The translations under genes and the position numbers were made by a program. The notes beneath the pieces were generated by a model. It ran no database searches. It saw nothing but the letters and a program-made list of their open reading frames with translations, and had not been told where the DNA came from. A stretch of DNA of 52,295 nt from the NCBI GenBank assembly GCA_947632605.1, contig CANRPX010000003.1:75367-127661 (forward strand), read 5' to 3'. The DNA is from an uncultured Clostridia bacterium (GTDB lineage Bacteria > Bacillota > Clostridia > TANB77 > CAG-508). Shown here one piece after another: positions 12,433-21,983 of this stretch; positions within the stretch are counted from its first letter, which is position 1; the number at the start of each line of letters is the position of its first letter.

Positions 12433-14280
12433 TTAAATTTCTATTTTGGGCTCATATCTTTCAAGCCACATATTTACTTGACAAAGATATGCCATAAGTT
12501 GAGGCCCTGTCATAAGTTGACCAAACCATGGTCTAGTAAAAGCCTTACCATCTGTTTTAATAATATCTAATATATAATTTCTGTTTAGTAATTTATTTAT
12601 AGGTGCATATTTATTTTCCATAATTTTGCTCAATTTTGTTTTTACTATTTGTAAATAGTTTGGGTTATGGGTTTTAGGATATGGACTCTTTTTTCTATAT
12701 ATAATTTCTTCTGGCAAAATGTCTTGCATTGCATACCTTAATAAACCTTTTTCTCTTCCTTTATATGCTTTCATTTCCCATGGAATATTCCAAGCATACT
12801 CTACTATTCTGTAATCACAAAATGGAACTCTTACTTCAAAACCATTATACATACACATTCTATCTGTTCTATCTAACAATGTTTGCATAAACCAATTTGA
12901 TGTTAAATATATTAATTTTCTATGCAATTTATTATTTTCAGTATCAGAATCTAAATATTCAACTTTTGACAATTCTTCTTCATACTTTTCTTTTACATAA
13001 GCTTTTATGCAAAGTTCTTCAGAAATATCAGGATGTAATAATTCTTGTCTTTCATCTAAAGCAATTGACCATGGAAATGTATTACTTTTTGTAGCATCTT
13101 CTCTAAAATACCATGGGTATCCTCCGAAAATTTCATCTGAACATTCTCCAGAAAGAGCAACAGTTATATCTTTTTTTACTTCTTTAAAAAATAATAAATA
13201 TGATGAATCAACATCTGCCATTCCAGGAAAATCTCTTGCTATTACTGCATCTTCTAATCCTTTTACAAGTTCTGGTGTATCTAAAATAATTTTATGATGA
13301 TTTGTATCTAATTCTTTTACCATTAAATCTATATAATAATTATCAGTATTAGGTTGGAAATCATTTTTTACAAAATTCTTATCTTGATCTACATAGTCTA
13401 CTGAAAATGTTTCTAATTTTTTTCCATATTTTTCTTTATAATAATCACTTGCATATTTAGAAATAATGCTTGAGTCAAGTCCTCCAGATAAAAGAGTTCC
13501 TATTGGTACATCAGAAACTAACTGTCTTTCAGTAGAATCTTTAATTAAATATCTTATTTTTTCACAAGTTGTTTTTAAATCATCTTTATGCTCTTTAGTT
13601 TCTAATTTCCAATATATTTCTTTTTTTAATCCATCATCATTAAATACTAAAAAATGTGCTGGCTCTAATTCTTTAATATTTTTAAAAGGGCTTACTCCTG
13701 GCGAATGACTAGGTCCTACTCCAAAAAGTTCTGCTATACCAGTTTTATCAATTACAGTTTCGACAAGTGGATGTTCTAAAATAGCTTTTACTTCAGAAGC
13801 AAAAATTAAATTATCATCAGTTATAGTATAATATAATGGTTTTATTCCAAAATGATCTCTTGCAATAAAAATTTCACCTTTTTTATCATTCCAAATAGCA
13901 AAACTAAAAATACCATTTAAATATTTACACACATCTTTTTCATAGAAAATATATGCTTTTAATAAAACTTCTGTATCAGAATGGCCTTTAAATTTAAATC
14001 CATTTTCTTTTAAAACTTCTCTTATTTCTTCTGTATTATATAATTGACCATTATATACTATCGTATATGTAACTTCGTCTATTCTGCAACTCATTGGTTG
14101 TTTTCCATTTTCTAAATCTATAATACTTAATCTTCTATGTCCTAAATTAGCATGTTTTGAAAAATATAATCCATCATCATCAGGTCCTCTTTTTGATAAA
14201 GTTTTAGTCATATTTCTTATAATATAATAGTCATTTGATATATCTTTTTTACAGTTTACAACACCTGCAATTCCACACAT
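12433..14280 (-). CDS. asnB: glutamine-hydrolysing asparagine synthetase AsnB
   Basis: 615 residues. It converts aspartate, glutamine and ATP to asparagine and glutamate. The N-terminal glutaminase begins MCGIAGVVN, with C2 as nucleophile, followed by RGPDDDG and the NGQLYN oxyanion region. The synthetase domain has the PP-loop SGGLDSS at 265-271 and a C-terminal helical part with DRTDRMCMYNGFEVRVPF. The length is at the usual value for the Bacillus AsnB/AsnO group. The AAGGAG ribosome site is separated from the ATG by a run of seven T and overlaps the 3-prime arm of a hairpin (see 14291-14325), which suggests control at the leader. It is 67 bases after mutS and may be reached by read-through. 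Confidence 0.95.
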   Translation of the reverse strand: MCGIAGVVNCKKDISNDYYIIRNMTKTLSKRGPDDDGLYFSKHANLGHRRLSIIDLENGKQPMSCRIDEVTYTIVYNGQLYNTEEIREVLKENGFKFKGHSDTEVLLKAYIFYEKDVCKYLNGIFSFAIWNDKKGEIFIARDHFGIKPLYYTITDDNLIFASEVKAILEHPLVETVIDKTGIAELFGVGPSHSPGVSPFKNIKELEPAHFLVFNDDGLKKEIYWKLETKEHKDDLKTTCEKIRYLIKDSTERQLVSDVPIGTLLSGGLDSSIISKYASDYYKEKYGKKLETFSVDYVDQDKNFVKNDFQPNTDNYYIDLMVKELDTNHHKIILDTPELVKGLEDAVIARDFPGMADVDSSYLLFFKEVKKDITVALSGECSDEIFGGYPWYFREDATKSNTFPWSIALDERQELLHPDISEELCIKAYVKEKYEEELSKVEYLDSDTENNKLHRKLIYLTSNWFMQTLLDRTDRMCMYNGFEVRVPFCDYRIVEYAWNIPWEMKAYKGREKGLLRYAMQDILPEEIIYRKKSPYPKTHNPNYLQIVKTKLSKIMENKYAPINKLLNRNYILDIIKTDGKAFTRPWFGQLMTGPQLMAYLCQVNMWLERYEPKIEI

Positions 14281-14290
14281 AAAAAAACTC

Positions 14291-14325
14291 CTTACAAAAA
14301 TAATTTATAATTTATTTTATGTAAG
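14291..14325 (-). promoter_or_regulatory. terminator-like hairpin in the asnB leader
   Basis: On the minus strand CTTACA-t-AAAATAA pairs with TTATTTT-TGTAAG around an eight-base loop. The 3-prime arm runs into the AAGGAG ribosome site of asnB, and a T7 tract follows directly before the ATG. It can be a terminator for mutS, an attenuator for asnB, or a structure hiding the ribosome site; sequence alone does not decide. Confidence 0.55.
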
Positions 14326-14347
14326 AAGCTTAATATTATGTGCTTGT

Positions 14348-16957
14348 TTATTTTAACATTTCCTTTAATTTTACCAAAGTGTTTAATGCATCAATTGGTG
14401 TAAGTTCATTTACATTTATTTTATCTAGTTCATGAGAAATATCTGCAAGCTTTAAATTAAATAAATCAAATTGTCCTTCCACTTGTTTTTTAGATTCTTT
14501 ATCTTCTTTAATTTTTACTCCACCTTTTTCAAGAGAACGTAAAATTTTATTTGCTTTTGTAACAACATTTTGAGGAACTCCTGCAAGTTTTGCAACATGA
14601 ATACCATAACTTTCATCTGTTCCACCTTCTAATATTTTTCTAAGAAAAATAACATCTTCTCCTTTTTCTTTAACAGCAACGTGATAATTTTTTATTCCTT
14701 CTATTTTTTCTTCTAATTCTAATAATTCATGATAATGTGTTGCAAATAATGTTTTACATCCTATTTTTTCTTTATCAGCAATATATTCTGCAACTGCCCA
14801 AGCAATTGATAATCCATCATAAGTAGATGTTCCTCTTCCTATTTCATCTAAGACTACCAAGCTTTTTGGTGTAGCATTTTTTAAAATATTTGCGACTTCA
14901 TTCATTTCAACCATAAAAGTACTTTGTCCACTACTTAAATCATCTGATGCACCAACTCTTGTAAATATCTTATCTACTACTCCTATTTTTGCCTCTTCTG
15001 CTGGAACAAAACATCCTATTTGAGCCATTAAAGTAATTATTGCTACTTGTCTCATATATGTAGATTTACCAGCCATATTAGGACCTGTAATTATAGCGAC
15101 TCTATTTTCATCACAATCCAAATATGTATCATTTTCTACGAATATTCCATCTTGTACCATTTTTTCTATAACAGGATGTCTTCCACCTTTAATATCAATA
15201 ACTTCTCCATCATTAACCATTGGACAAACATAGTTATTTTCTTCTGCTACACTGGCAAAATTTGATAAAACATCTACATTTGATACTACATTTGCAGTTA
15301 TTTGTAATCTTTCAATATTTTTTGCTATTTCATTTCTTATTTTTGTAAATTCTTCATATTCTAAGTTAATTACTTTTTCTTCAGAGCCTAATATTTTATC
15401 TTCAATTTCTTTTAATTCTTCTGTAATAAATCTTTCTCCACCAGTTAAAGTTTGTTTTCTAATATAATTATCTGGCACTTGTTTTAAGAAAGATTTTGTA
15501 ATTTCTATATAATATCCAAATACTTTTGTATAACCTACTTTTAGATTTTTTATTCCAGTTCTTTCTTTTTCTTTTGCTTCTAATGATATTATCCAATTTT
15601 TGCCTTCTGTTGAAGCTCTTTTATATTCATCAATTTCTGAATTAAAACCTTGTTTTATAATTCCACCTTCTTTTACTGAAATTGGTGGATCTTCTACAAT
15701 AGATTTATCTATTAAATTATAAATATCTTCCAATGTATCTAATTTTTCATATAAATTTTTAAGCATTTTTGAATTTGCAAAAGATAAAACATTTTTTAAA
15801 TTTGGAAGATTACTTAAAGAATTTTTTAAAGATATTAATTCTCTAGCATTTACATTACCATAAGCAATTTTGCCTGCTAATCTTTCAATATCATAGACTT
15901 TCTTTAAAGTATCTATTACATCTCCTCTTAGCATAATGTTTTCTTTAAATTCTTTTACAGATTCTAATCTTTCATTTATTTCTTTTATATCTAATAAAGG
16001 ATCATTAATCCAACGTCTTAGAAGTCTTCCTCCCATAGAAGTAGATGTTTTATCTAATACCCAAATCAAAGTTCCTTTCTTAGATTTATCTCTCATTCTT
16101 TCTGTTAGTTCTAGACTTCTTCTTGCATTAATATCTAAGGACATATATTTTTTTACTTCATATATTTGTATTTTATTTATATGATCTAATTTTACTTTTT
16201 GAGTTTCTGTAAAATAATTTAATAATCCATTTATTGCTGATACAAGTAATGTATCTTCTTTTAGAGATTCTTTTTTCTTATCAAAACTATCTATAATCGT
16301 ATATAAATTTATTATAAGTTCATCACTCTCACTAAAATTACTATCATCTCTTACAGTAACAAAAGTGTTTGCTCTATCTTTTAATATATTTAATTCTTTC
16401 TCAGAATTTCCCATAGCTGTATTTACAACTATTTCTGCTGGTAGAAATCTAGCATATTCATCTAATAATTTTTCAAAATTATTCTCAGCAAGTTTAATTT
16501 GTGTTGCATAAAAATCCCCAGTACTAATATCACAAATTGCAAGTCCATAATATAAACCTTTTTTTACTATTGCCATAATATAATTATTTTTCTTTTCTTC
16601 AAGCATATTAGATTCTATTACTGTACCAGGTGTTACAACTCTTATTACATCTCTTTTAACAATTCCTTTTGCTTTTTTGGGATCTTCTAATTGTTCACAT
16701 ATTGCAACTTTATATCCTTTTGATATAAGTCTTGAAACATATATATCAACTGCATGATATGGTACACCACACATAGGAGCTTTTTCTTCTAACCCACAAG
16801 CTCTAGAAGTTAATGTTATTTCTAATTCTCTTGAAGCTACTATTGCATCATCAAAAAACATTTCATAAAAATCGCCCAATCTATAAAAAAGCATACAATC
16901 TTTATACTGTTCTTTTGTTTCAAGGTAATTCTGCATCATAGGTGATAATTCTGCCAT
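14348..16957 (-). CDS. mutS: DNA mismatch repair protein MutS
   Basis: 869 residues, normal for MutS1. It recognises mismatches and small loops and recruits MutL. The mismatch-binding motif F30-Y-E32 (GDFYEMF) is intact, followed by connector, lever and clamp regions and the ABC-type ATPase with Walker A GPNMAGKST at 625-633, Walker B LVVLDEIGRGTST and ATHYHEL. The C-terminal helix-turn-helix/tail with DLFNL is present. It lies 24 bases after miaB, a pairing common in Clostridia; mutL, which usually follows, is absent and asnB stands in its place. Confidence 0.97.
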   Translation of the reverse strand: MAELSPMMQNYLETKEQYKDCMLFYRLGDFYEMFFDDAIVASRELEITLTSRACGLEEKAPMCGVPYHAVDIYVSRLISKGYKVAICEQLEDPKKAKGIVKRDVIRVVTPGTVIESNMLEEKKNNYIMAIVKKGLYYGLAICDISTGDFYATQIKLAENNFEKLLDEYARFLPAEIVVNTAMGNSEKELNILKDRANTFVTVRDDSNFSESDELIINLYTIIDSFDKKKESLKEDTLLVSAINGLLNYFTETQKVKLDHINKIQIYEVKKYMSLDINARRSLELTERMRDKSKKGTLIWVLDKTSTSMGGRLLRRWINDPLLDIKEINERLESVKEFKENIMLRGDVIDTLKKVYDIERLAGKIAYGNVNARELISLKNSLSNLPNLKNVLSFANSKMLKNLYEKLDTLEDIYNLIDKSIVEDPPISVKEGGIIKQGFNSEIDEYKRASTEGKNWIISLEAKEKERTGIKNLKVGYTKVFGYYIEITKSFLKQVPDNYIRKQTLTGGERFITEELKEIEDKILGSEEKVINLEYEEFTKIRNEIAKNIERLQITANVVSNVDVLSNFASVAEENNYVCPMVNDGEVIDIKGGRHPVIEKMVQDGIFVENDTYLDCDENRVAIITGPNMAGKSTYMRQVAIITLMAQIGCFVPAEEAKIGVVDKIFTRVGASDDLSSGQSTFMVEMNEVANILKNATPKSLVVLDEIGRGTSTYDGLSIAWAVAEYIADKEKIGCKTLFATHYHELLELEEKIEGIKNYHVAVKEKGEDVIFLRKILEGGTDESYGIHVAKLAGVPQNVVTKANKILRSLEKGGVKIKEDKESKKQVEGQFDLFNLKLADISHELDKINVNELTPIDALNTLVKLKEMLK

Positions 16958-16981
16958 TTTATTGCCCCTTTCTAATTCTTA

Positions 16982-18346
16982 TTACATTACTACTTCACCT
17001 TTTAAATACCATTTATGATTTTCTTTAATTTTAACTGTTACTACTTCACCAATTTCATAATTTTTTGTTTTTGGTATTATTACTACTTTATTTGTTTTAG
17101 TTCTTCCTTCATAAGTATCATTATTATATCTACTCAAAGATTCTATTAATATTTGTTGTATAGTTCCTATATATTTTTCGTTATTTTCATCTACTTTTGA
17201 TTCATAAAGCTCTTTTAATTTATCAAATCTTTTGTGTTTTATGTCTTCTGGGATTTGGTCATCTCTTTTAGCTGCTACTGTTCCATCTCTTTTTGAATAT
17301 ATAAACATAAATATTTGTTCAAAATTTACTTTTCTTACAACATCTAATGTATCTTCAAATTCTTCATCTGTTTCACCTGGAAAACCAACTATAATATCTG
17401 TTGATAAAACTAATCCATCAATTCTTGATTTCATTTTTTCTGCTAATTCTAAAAATTGTTCTTTAGTATACTTTCTATTCATCTCTTTTAGTACTTTTGT
17501 ATTTCCAGATTGAAGTGGTAAATGAATAATTCTAGATACTTTTTCATTTTTTGCAATCACTTCTATTACATCATCTGTAAAATCTTTTGGATGTGGTGAT
17601 ATAAAATCAACTTTTTCTATTCCATCTATTTTACAAACTTCATTTAAAAGTTCAGCAAAGTTTCTAATCTTTTCATTTCCTTTATATGAATTTACATTTT
17701 GACCTAAAAGGGTTATTTCTTTATAACCATCTTTTGCCAATTCTTCAATTTCTTCTAGTATTTTTTCTGGCTCTCTACTTCTTTCTCTTCCCCTTACATA
17801 AGGAACAATACAGTATGTACAAAAATTATTACATCCATACATTATTGTTACAGATGCTTTAAAATCACTATTTCTTTTTATTGGTAGATTTTCATAAATC
17901 TCTCCATCAATATCTATAACATCTTTTACTTTTTTATTTTGTGATATTGCTTTATATATATTTTCAGGCAAATTTTGCAAAGTGTGTGTTCCAAAAATTA
18001 CATTAACAAAAGGATAGCTTTCTTTTATTTTTTTAAGCATTTTTTCCTCTTGCATCATACATCCACCTATTGCAAGTAGTACATCTCTTTCTTCTTTTAT
18101 TTTTTTAATTTCTCCGATTTTTCCAAAAAGTTTTTCTTCTGCATTTTCTCTAACACAACAAGTATTAAATACAACTAAATCAGCATTTTTATAATCATCT
18201 ATTTTAACATATCCCATTTCTTCTAGCATACCAGATATTTTTTCTGAGTCATTTTCATTTAATTGACATCCCATTGTAAAAACAGAATATGTAAGTAATT
18301 TTCCATTATTCAATTTTTTTACTAATTCTATATAATTTTCTTGCAA
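16982..18346 (-). CDS. miaB: tRNA-2-methylthio-N6-dimethylallyladenosine synthase MiaB
   Basis: 454 residues from a TTG start with GGAGG nine bases upstream. MiaB is a radical-SAM methylthiotransferase that adds a methylthio group to i6A37 of tRNAs. The N-terminal domain carries the auxiliary-cluster cysteines (C27, C63 region, C96), the radical-SAM motif is C172-C176-C179 (GCNNFCTYC), GRERSREPE follows, and the C-terminus has a TRAM domain (about 390-454). Start by TTG is supported by absence of a nearer ATG that keeps the N-terminal block. Confidence 0.95.
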   Translation of the reverse strand: MQENYIELVKKLNNGKLLTYSVFTMGCQLNENDSEKISGMLEEMGYVKIDDYKNADLVVFNTCCVRENAEEKLFGKIGEIKKIKEERDVLLAIGGCMMQEEKMLKKIKESYPFVNVIFGTHTLQNLPENIYKAISQNKKVKDVIDIDGEIYENLPIKRNSDFKASVTIMYGCNNFCTYCIVPYVRGRERSREPEKILEEIEELAKDGYKEITLLGQNVNSYKGNEKIRNFAELLNEVCKIDGIEKVDFISPHPKDFTDDVIEVIAKNEKVSRIIHLPLQSGNTKVLKEMNRKYTKEQFLELAEKMKSRIDGLVLSTDIIVGFPGETDEEFEDTLDVVRKVNFEQIFMFIYSKRDGTVAAKRDDQIPEDIKHKRFDKLKELYESKVDENNEKYIGTIQQILIESLSRYNNDTYEGRTKTNKVVIIPKTKNYEIGEVVTVKIKENHKWYLKGEVVM

Positions 18347-18371
18347 TTTATTATTCCTCCAATATTTTGAT

Positions 18372-18400
18372 ATTTTATAACATTTTTAATATTTTTTCAA
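18372..18400 (-). promoter_or_regulatory. predicted sigma-A promoter of miaB-mutS
   Basis: Minus strand TTGAAA, 17-base spacer, TAAAAT, about 25 bases before the miaB start; an alternative TATAAA two bases nearer gives a 15-base spacer. Confidence 0.45.
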
Positions 18401-18500
18401 GATTTTATAAATAAGGTTTGTATTTAATTTTATTTTAAGATTGTATTTTTAAAAATTTATATTTATAATAAATATGATAGATTTTATATTGGAGAAAACT

Positions 18501-19268
18501 ATGAATCACTATGATACTTTAGGAGTAAGTAAAAATGCTTCTCAAAAGGAAATTAAAAATGCTTACAAGAAGCTAATTAAAAAATATCACCCTGATATTT
18601 ATCCTGGTGATAAAACATTTGCCGAGAAAAAAACTCAAGAAATAAATGAAGCTTACGATATTCTATCAAATGAAGAAACGAAAAAATCTTATGATGAAGA
18701 AATAAATCCATCTAGTGACATATATAATTATACTCCTCCAAAATATAATAATCCTGAATCTTATTCATATCAAAATTATTATAAAAATAATTATTATGAT
18801 TCTGATTTTGAAAATTACAAAAGATATGCAGATTATCATCGTTCAAAAGTTCCAAATTCAAATTTTACTGACAAAAATAATATGCATGATCAATTTTCAG
18901 AAAGCATTATAAAATCTATAACTAAAATGTCTTCAAATAAACGTATTTTTTTAATTGTACTTATATTAGGAATATATTTTATTTTTTTGATAAGCTCATT
19001 CTTAAAATTTTCATCTATTTTTAAAGGAGAAACTAATGGAACAATTTTAAATACAACTAAAACTGCTCCTGTTCAGAATAGCACTTCAGAAAATATTGTT
19101 ACAACTATTCCTGACAAAAATCAAAATAAAGAAGAATTTAATATAAATGACTATGTTTCAGAAGATGAATTAGAAAAGCTATATAATTATTACTTTAAAG
19201 ATACTTATAGTTCTTATTCTGAATTTAAAGAAGTTTTTTCTGATTATGTATATAATAACTATTACTAA
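18501..19268 (+). CDS. membrane-anchored J-domain protein
   Basis: 255 residues. Residues 1-65 are a J domain starting [10 protein letters not shown] with the HPD tripeptide at 30-32, the part that stimulates DnaK ATPase. A Tyr/Asn-rich low-complexity region follows (about 75-130), then one membrane segment (about 148-170, [14 protein letters not shown]) and a C-terminal Thr/Asn-rich part ending in a Tyr-rich tail. There is no Gly/Phe region or zinc finger, so this is a class C J protein, likely recruiting DnaK to the membrane. An ATG at 18474 is in frame, but GGAG stands eight bases before the ATG at 18501. It is divergent from miaB. Confidence 0.85.
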   Translation: MNHYDTLGVSKNASQKEIKNAYKKLIKKYHPDIYPGDKTFAEKKTQEINEAYDILSNEETKKSYDEEINPSSDIYNYTPPKYNNPESYSYQNYYKNNYYDSDFENYKRYADYHRSKVPNSNFTDKNNMHDQFSESIIKSITKMSSNKRIFLIVLILGIYFIFLISSFLKFSSIFKGETNGTILNTTKTAPVQNSTSENIVTTIPDKNQNKEEFNINDYVSEDELEKLYNYYFKDTYSSYSEFKEVFSDYVYNNYY

Positions 19269-19281
19269 TTAGAAAAATATG

Positions 19282-19290
19282 TGATATAAT
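19282..19290 (+). promoter_or_regulatory. predicted extended -10 promoter of asd
   Basis: TG-A-TATAAT lies about 80 bases before asd, just after the preceding stop codon. The -35 region is poor, which is tolerated by extended -10 promoters. Confidence 0.4.
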
Positions 19291-19372
19291 ACGTAAAAAT
19301 TTATATACAAAAATTTTTTTAAAGAATATAATATTTATATAAATATGTTTTTTCATATTAAAGGAGGATTTT

Positions 19373-20371
19373 ATGAAACAATACAAATTAGCAATTGTTG
19401 GTGCTACTGGATTGGTTGGAAGAAAAGTTCTTGAAATTTTACAAGAATATAATTTACCTATTTCCGAATGTGGACTTTTTGCAACTAGAAAATCTGCTGG
19501 AACTGATTTTTTCTTCAATGGAAAAAGATGTCTAGTAAAAGAATTAACAGAAGATTCTTTTGATGAAGGTTTTGATTTTGCAATCTTTTCTGCTGGCTCA
19601 GAAGCATCTAAAACTTATGCTCCAATTGCAGCAAAAAAAGGTTGTATCGTTGTAGATAATAGTAGTGCTTTTAGGATGGACCCAAATGTTCCTTTAGTAG
19701 TTCCAGAAGTTAACTCTGAAGAAATAAAAAATAATAAAGGTATTATTGCAAATCCTAATTGTTCAACTATTCAAGCTGTTATACCTTTAAAAGCATTAGA
19801 TGATCATTATAAAATTAAAAGAATTGTATATTCTACTTATCAAGCTGTTTCTGGTGCAGGTCAAGAAGGCATTAATGATTTAGAAAAAGGACTTCAAGGA
19901 GAATCTCCTAAAAAATTTCCTTACCCAATCGTAAACAATTGTATTCCACAAATAGATGTCTTCTTAGAAAATGGATATACTAAAGAAGAAGAAAAAATGA
20001 TTAATGAAACAAGAAAAATTTTAAAGAAGCCTGATTTAAGAATAACTGCAACTACTGTTAGAGTTCCAGTTATAAATTCTCACAGTGAGTCAATTAATGT
20101 TGAATTTGAAGATAAATTTAATTTAACAGATCTTAAAAATGTATTAAAAAATGCAAAAGGTGTTATTGTTGAAGATGATATAGAAAACAATGTTTATCCT
20201 CTAGCAACAGAAGCTACTGGACATGATGAATCTTTTGTTGGAAGAATTAGACGAGATTTTAGTGTTGAATCTGGAATAAACTTTTGGTGTGTTTCTGATA
20301 ATATTAGAAAAGGTGCTGCTTCAAATGCAGTTCAAATTGTAAAAAAATTAATAGAAAATGATAATAAATAA
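19373..20371 (+). CDS. asd: aspartate-semialdehyde dehydrogenase
   Basis: 332 residues. It reduces aspartyl phosphate to aspartate semialdehyde with NADPH, feeding lysine/diaminopimelate, threonine and methionine synthesis. The Rossmann motif is GATGLVG at 10-16, the catalytic cysteine is in NPNCST at C130, and SGAGQEG and the RVPV block with the substrate-binding region follow. AAAGGAGG stands before the ATG. It stands alone: no dapA or lysine riboswitch is seen in the 104-base leader. A terminator follows 20 bases after the stop. Confidence 0.95.
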   Translation: MKQYKLAIVGATGLVGRKVLEILQEYNLPISECGLFATRKSAGTDFFFNGKRCLVKELTEDSFDEGFDFAIFSAGSEASKTYAPIAAKKGCIVVDNSSAFRMDPNVPLVVPEVNSEEIKNNKGIIANPNCSTIQAVIPLKALDDHYKIKRIVYSTYQAVSGAGQEGINDLEKGLQGESPKKFPYPIVNNCIPQIDVFLENGYTKEEEKMINETRKILKKPDLRITATTVRVPVINSHSESINVEFEDKFNLTDLKNVLKNAKGVIVEDDIENNVYPLATEATGHDESFVGRIRRDFSVESGINFWCVSDNIRKGAASNAVQIVKKLIENDNK

Positions 20372-20390
20372 AAATTTAAAACATAAAAAT

Positions 20391-20437
20391 AAAATAGATA
20401 AAGGAAAACATTTACTTTCCCTTATCTATTTTTTTAT
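20391..20437 (+). terminator. intrinsic terminator after asd
   Basis: AAATAGATAA-a-GG pairs with CC-c-TTATCTATTT around a GAAAAC-type loop, followed by T7. Its location between convergent ends means it may also serve the lipoprotein gene on the minus strand. Confidence 0.85.
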
Positions 20438-20442
20438 TTAAA

Positions 20443-21135
20443 TTATATTTTATCTATAAAATTAATATACTTTATTCTTGCTAGACTTGGTTGTTCAGAG
20501 TCTATAACATTTTTGTACTCTTCTAATAAAACATAAACTTTATTTAAATTATAATCATATTCTTTCATATAATCTATATCATCCATCATTTCCTTATATT
20601 TATCATCAGCTAATTTCACACTTTCTTTTGCTCTTGTCCAATCTAAAAAATTAGCTTGTACAAAACTTGATAAAACTAATGATTTTAATTTCATAATATT
20701 TATCTCATTCTTATTCTGTGAATATCTTTCTAATATTGTTGGAAGCATAGAATATAAGTAGCTACATCTTTCTAAAAATTCTCTTTCATCTTCATTAGAT
20801 ATTCCAATATTTAAATTATTCACTTCATTTCTAAAATTTATTAAATCATCATTTGAAACTTTTACTTCTTCTAAATCTAATATAATTGTATCTATTGAAT
20901 TATTAATTTTTTCAGCATCTTCTTTTATAATTTTCCAATCTAAATAATTATCTACTATATATTCTTCTTTTGCATATCTATTAACTAAAGTAAAAATACA
21001 TTCTTCTATATAATGTATTTCCTCATTAGTTTTGTCTTCTATGGTTTTATTATCTGTTCCTTTAAAAGAACAGCCTGTTAAACAAATTAATACAAGAAAA
21101 AATATTATTATATATTTTTTTATATATTTAATCAT
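20443..21135 (-). CDS. predicted lipoprotein of unknown function
   Basis: 230 residues. A lipoprotein signal with hydrophobic core and lipobox LTGC places the acylated cysteine at C22. The rest is almost entirely helical and acidic, with conserved-looking W residues in two related segments (DWKIIKEDAEKIN at about 60 and DWTRAKESVKLAD at about 165), which suggests an internal repeat of a helical-bundle unit. An ATG at 21147 is in frame, but it lies inside the GGAGGAG ribosome site, so the ATG at 21135 is the likelier start. It stands alone between asd and a divergent small gene. I do not recognise the family. Confidence 0.8.
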   Translation of the reverse strand: MIKYIKKYIIIFFLVLICLTGCSFKGTDNKTIEDKTNEEIHYIEECIFTLVNRYAKEEYIVDNYLDWKIIKEDAEKINNSIDTIILDLEEVKVSNDDLINFRNEVNNLNIGISNEDEREFLERCSYLYSMLPTILERYSQNKNEINIMKLKSLVLSSFVQANFLDWTRAKESVKLADDKYKEMMDDIDYMKEYDYNLNKVYVLLEEYKNVIDSEQPSLARIKYINFIDKI

Positions 21136-21259
21136 CTTCTCCTCCATATATAAATATTATGATTAAAAAAATTTAATTTATACTTTAAAACAAAGAATAA
21201 AAATATTTTTTAATACAAATAATAAATATAAATTACATTAAAATAAGAAAGAGAAATAT

Positions 21260-21541
21260 ATGAAAGCAACAATTAATTTTTATAGTGAAATAGACGGAGA
21301 AATAAAAAAATTCTTAGAACAATATTATTCTAAGAATTTAAATTTAAAAAATCATTTATCTTTTCAAGAAGAATACGATAATCCTGTTGAAATGATAGAT
21401 ATTATAAGTTGTTTTATTGACAATAATGACAAATTTAAAATTAATTTGTGGATAAGTTTAGATAAAGATGTATATATATGTGTCACAGAAAATAATATAA
21501 ATAATTTAATAAAATATATTTATGAAAGATATCCTTATTAA
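21260..21541 (+). CDS. small acidic protein of unknown function
   Basis: 93 residues with a modest ribosome site (AGAAAGAGAA). The composition is coding-like, with alternating helix and strand, W75 region (INLWISLDKDVYICVTE) forming a probable beta hairpin and a C-terminal helix. It ends exactly where the convergent dtd gene ends, with no space for a terminator between them. No family recognised; position gives no function. Confidence 0.6.
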   Translation: MKATINFYSEIDGEIKKFLEQYYSKNLNLKNHLSFQEEYDNPVEMIDIISCFIDNNDKFKINLWISLDKDVYICVTENNINNLIKYIYERYPY

Positions 21542-21982
21542 TTATTTTTCTAAAATAATTGTAACTGGTCCATCATTTGTTATTGACACTTTCATATCAG
21601 CACCAAAAATTCCTTTTTGAACAGGAATCTTATACTCCTCACATTTCTTTATAAAATATTCATATAAAGGTTCTGCTTTTTCTGGTCTTGCTGCTGCAAT
21701 AAAACTTGGTCTATTTCCACTATTCATACTATCTGCATATAAAGTAAATTGAGAAATAATTAAAAGTTCTCCGTTTACATCTTTTATAGATAAATTCATT
21801 TTTTCGTTTTCATCTTCAAAAACTCTCAAATTACATAATTTTCTAGCTAAAATATCAGCTTCTTTTTCTGTATCTGTATGAGTTATTCCACATAACACAA
21901 CAAAACCTTTTTTTATTTTTCCAACTACTTTATTATCTACTTCTACTTGAGAATCTAATGCTCTTTGTACTACTAATCTCAT
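21542..21982 (-). CDS. dtd: D-aminoacyl-tRNA deacylase
   Basis: 146 residues. Dtd cleaves D-amino acids (and glycine mischarged on tRNA-Ala) from tRNA, a proofreading role. Both family motifs are visible: SQFTLYAD at 77-84 and NDGPVT at 136-141, where the cross-subunit Gly-Pro gives chiral selection. The start codon is two bases after the stop of the zinc-ribbon gene and lacks its own clear ribosome site, so translation is probably coupled. Confidence 0.95.
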   Translation of the reverse strand: MRLVVQRALDSQVEVDNKVVGKIKKGFVVLCGITHTDTEKEADILARKLCNLRVFEDENEKMNLSIKDVNGELLIISQFTLYADSMNSGNRPSFIAAARPEKAEPLYEYFIKKCEEYKIPVQKGIFGADMKVSITNDGPVTIILEK

Positions 21983-21983
21983 T

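Noticed and set aside
19300..19350. Short AT palindromes before asd
   Set aside because: They consist only of A and T and are of a kind frequent by chance in such AT-rich DNA.
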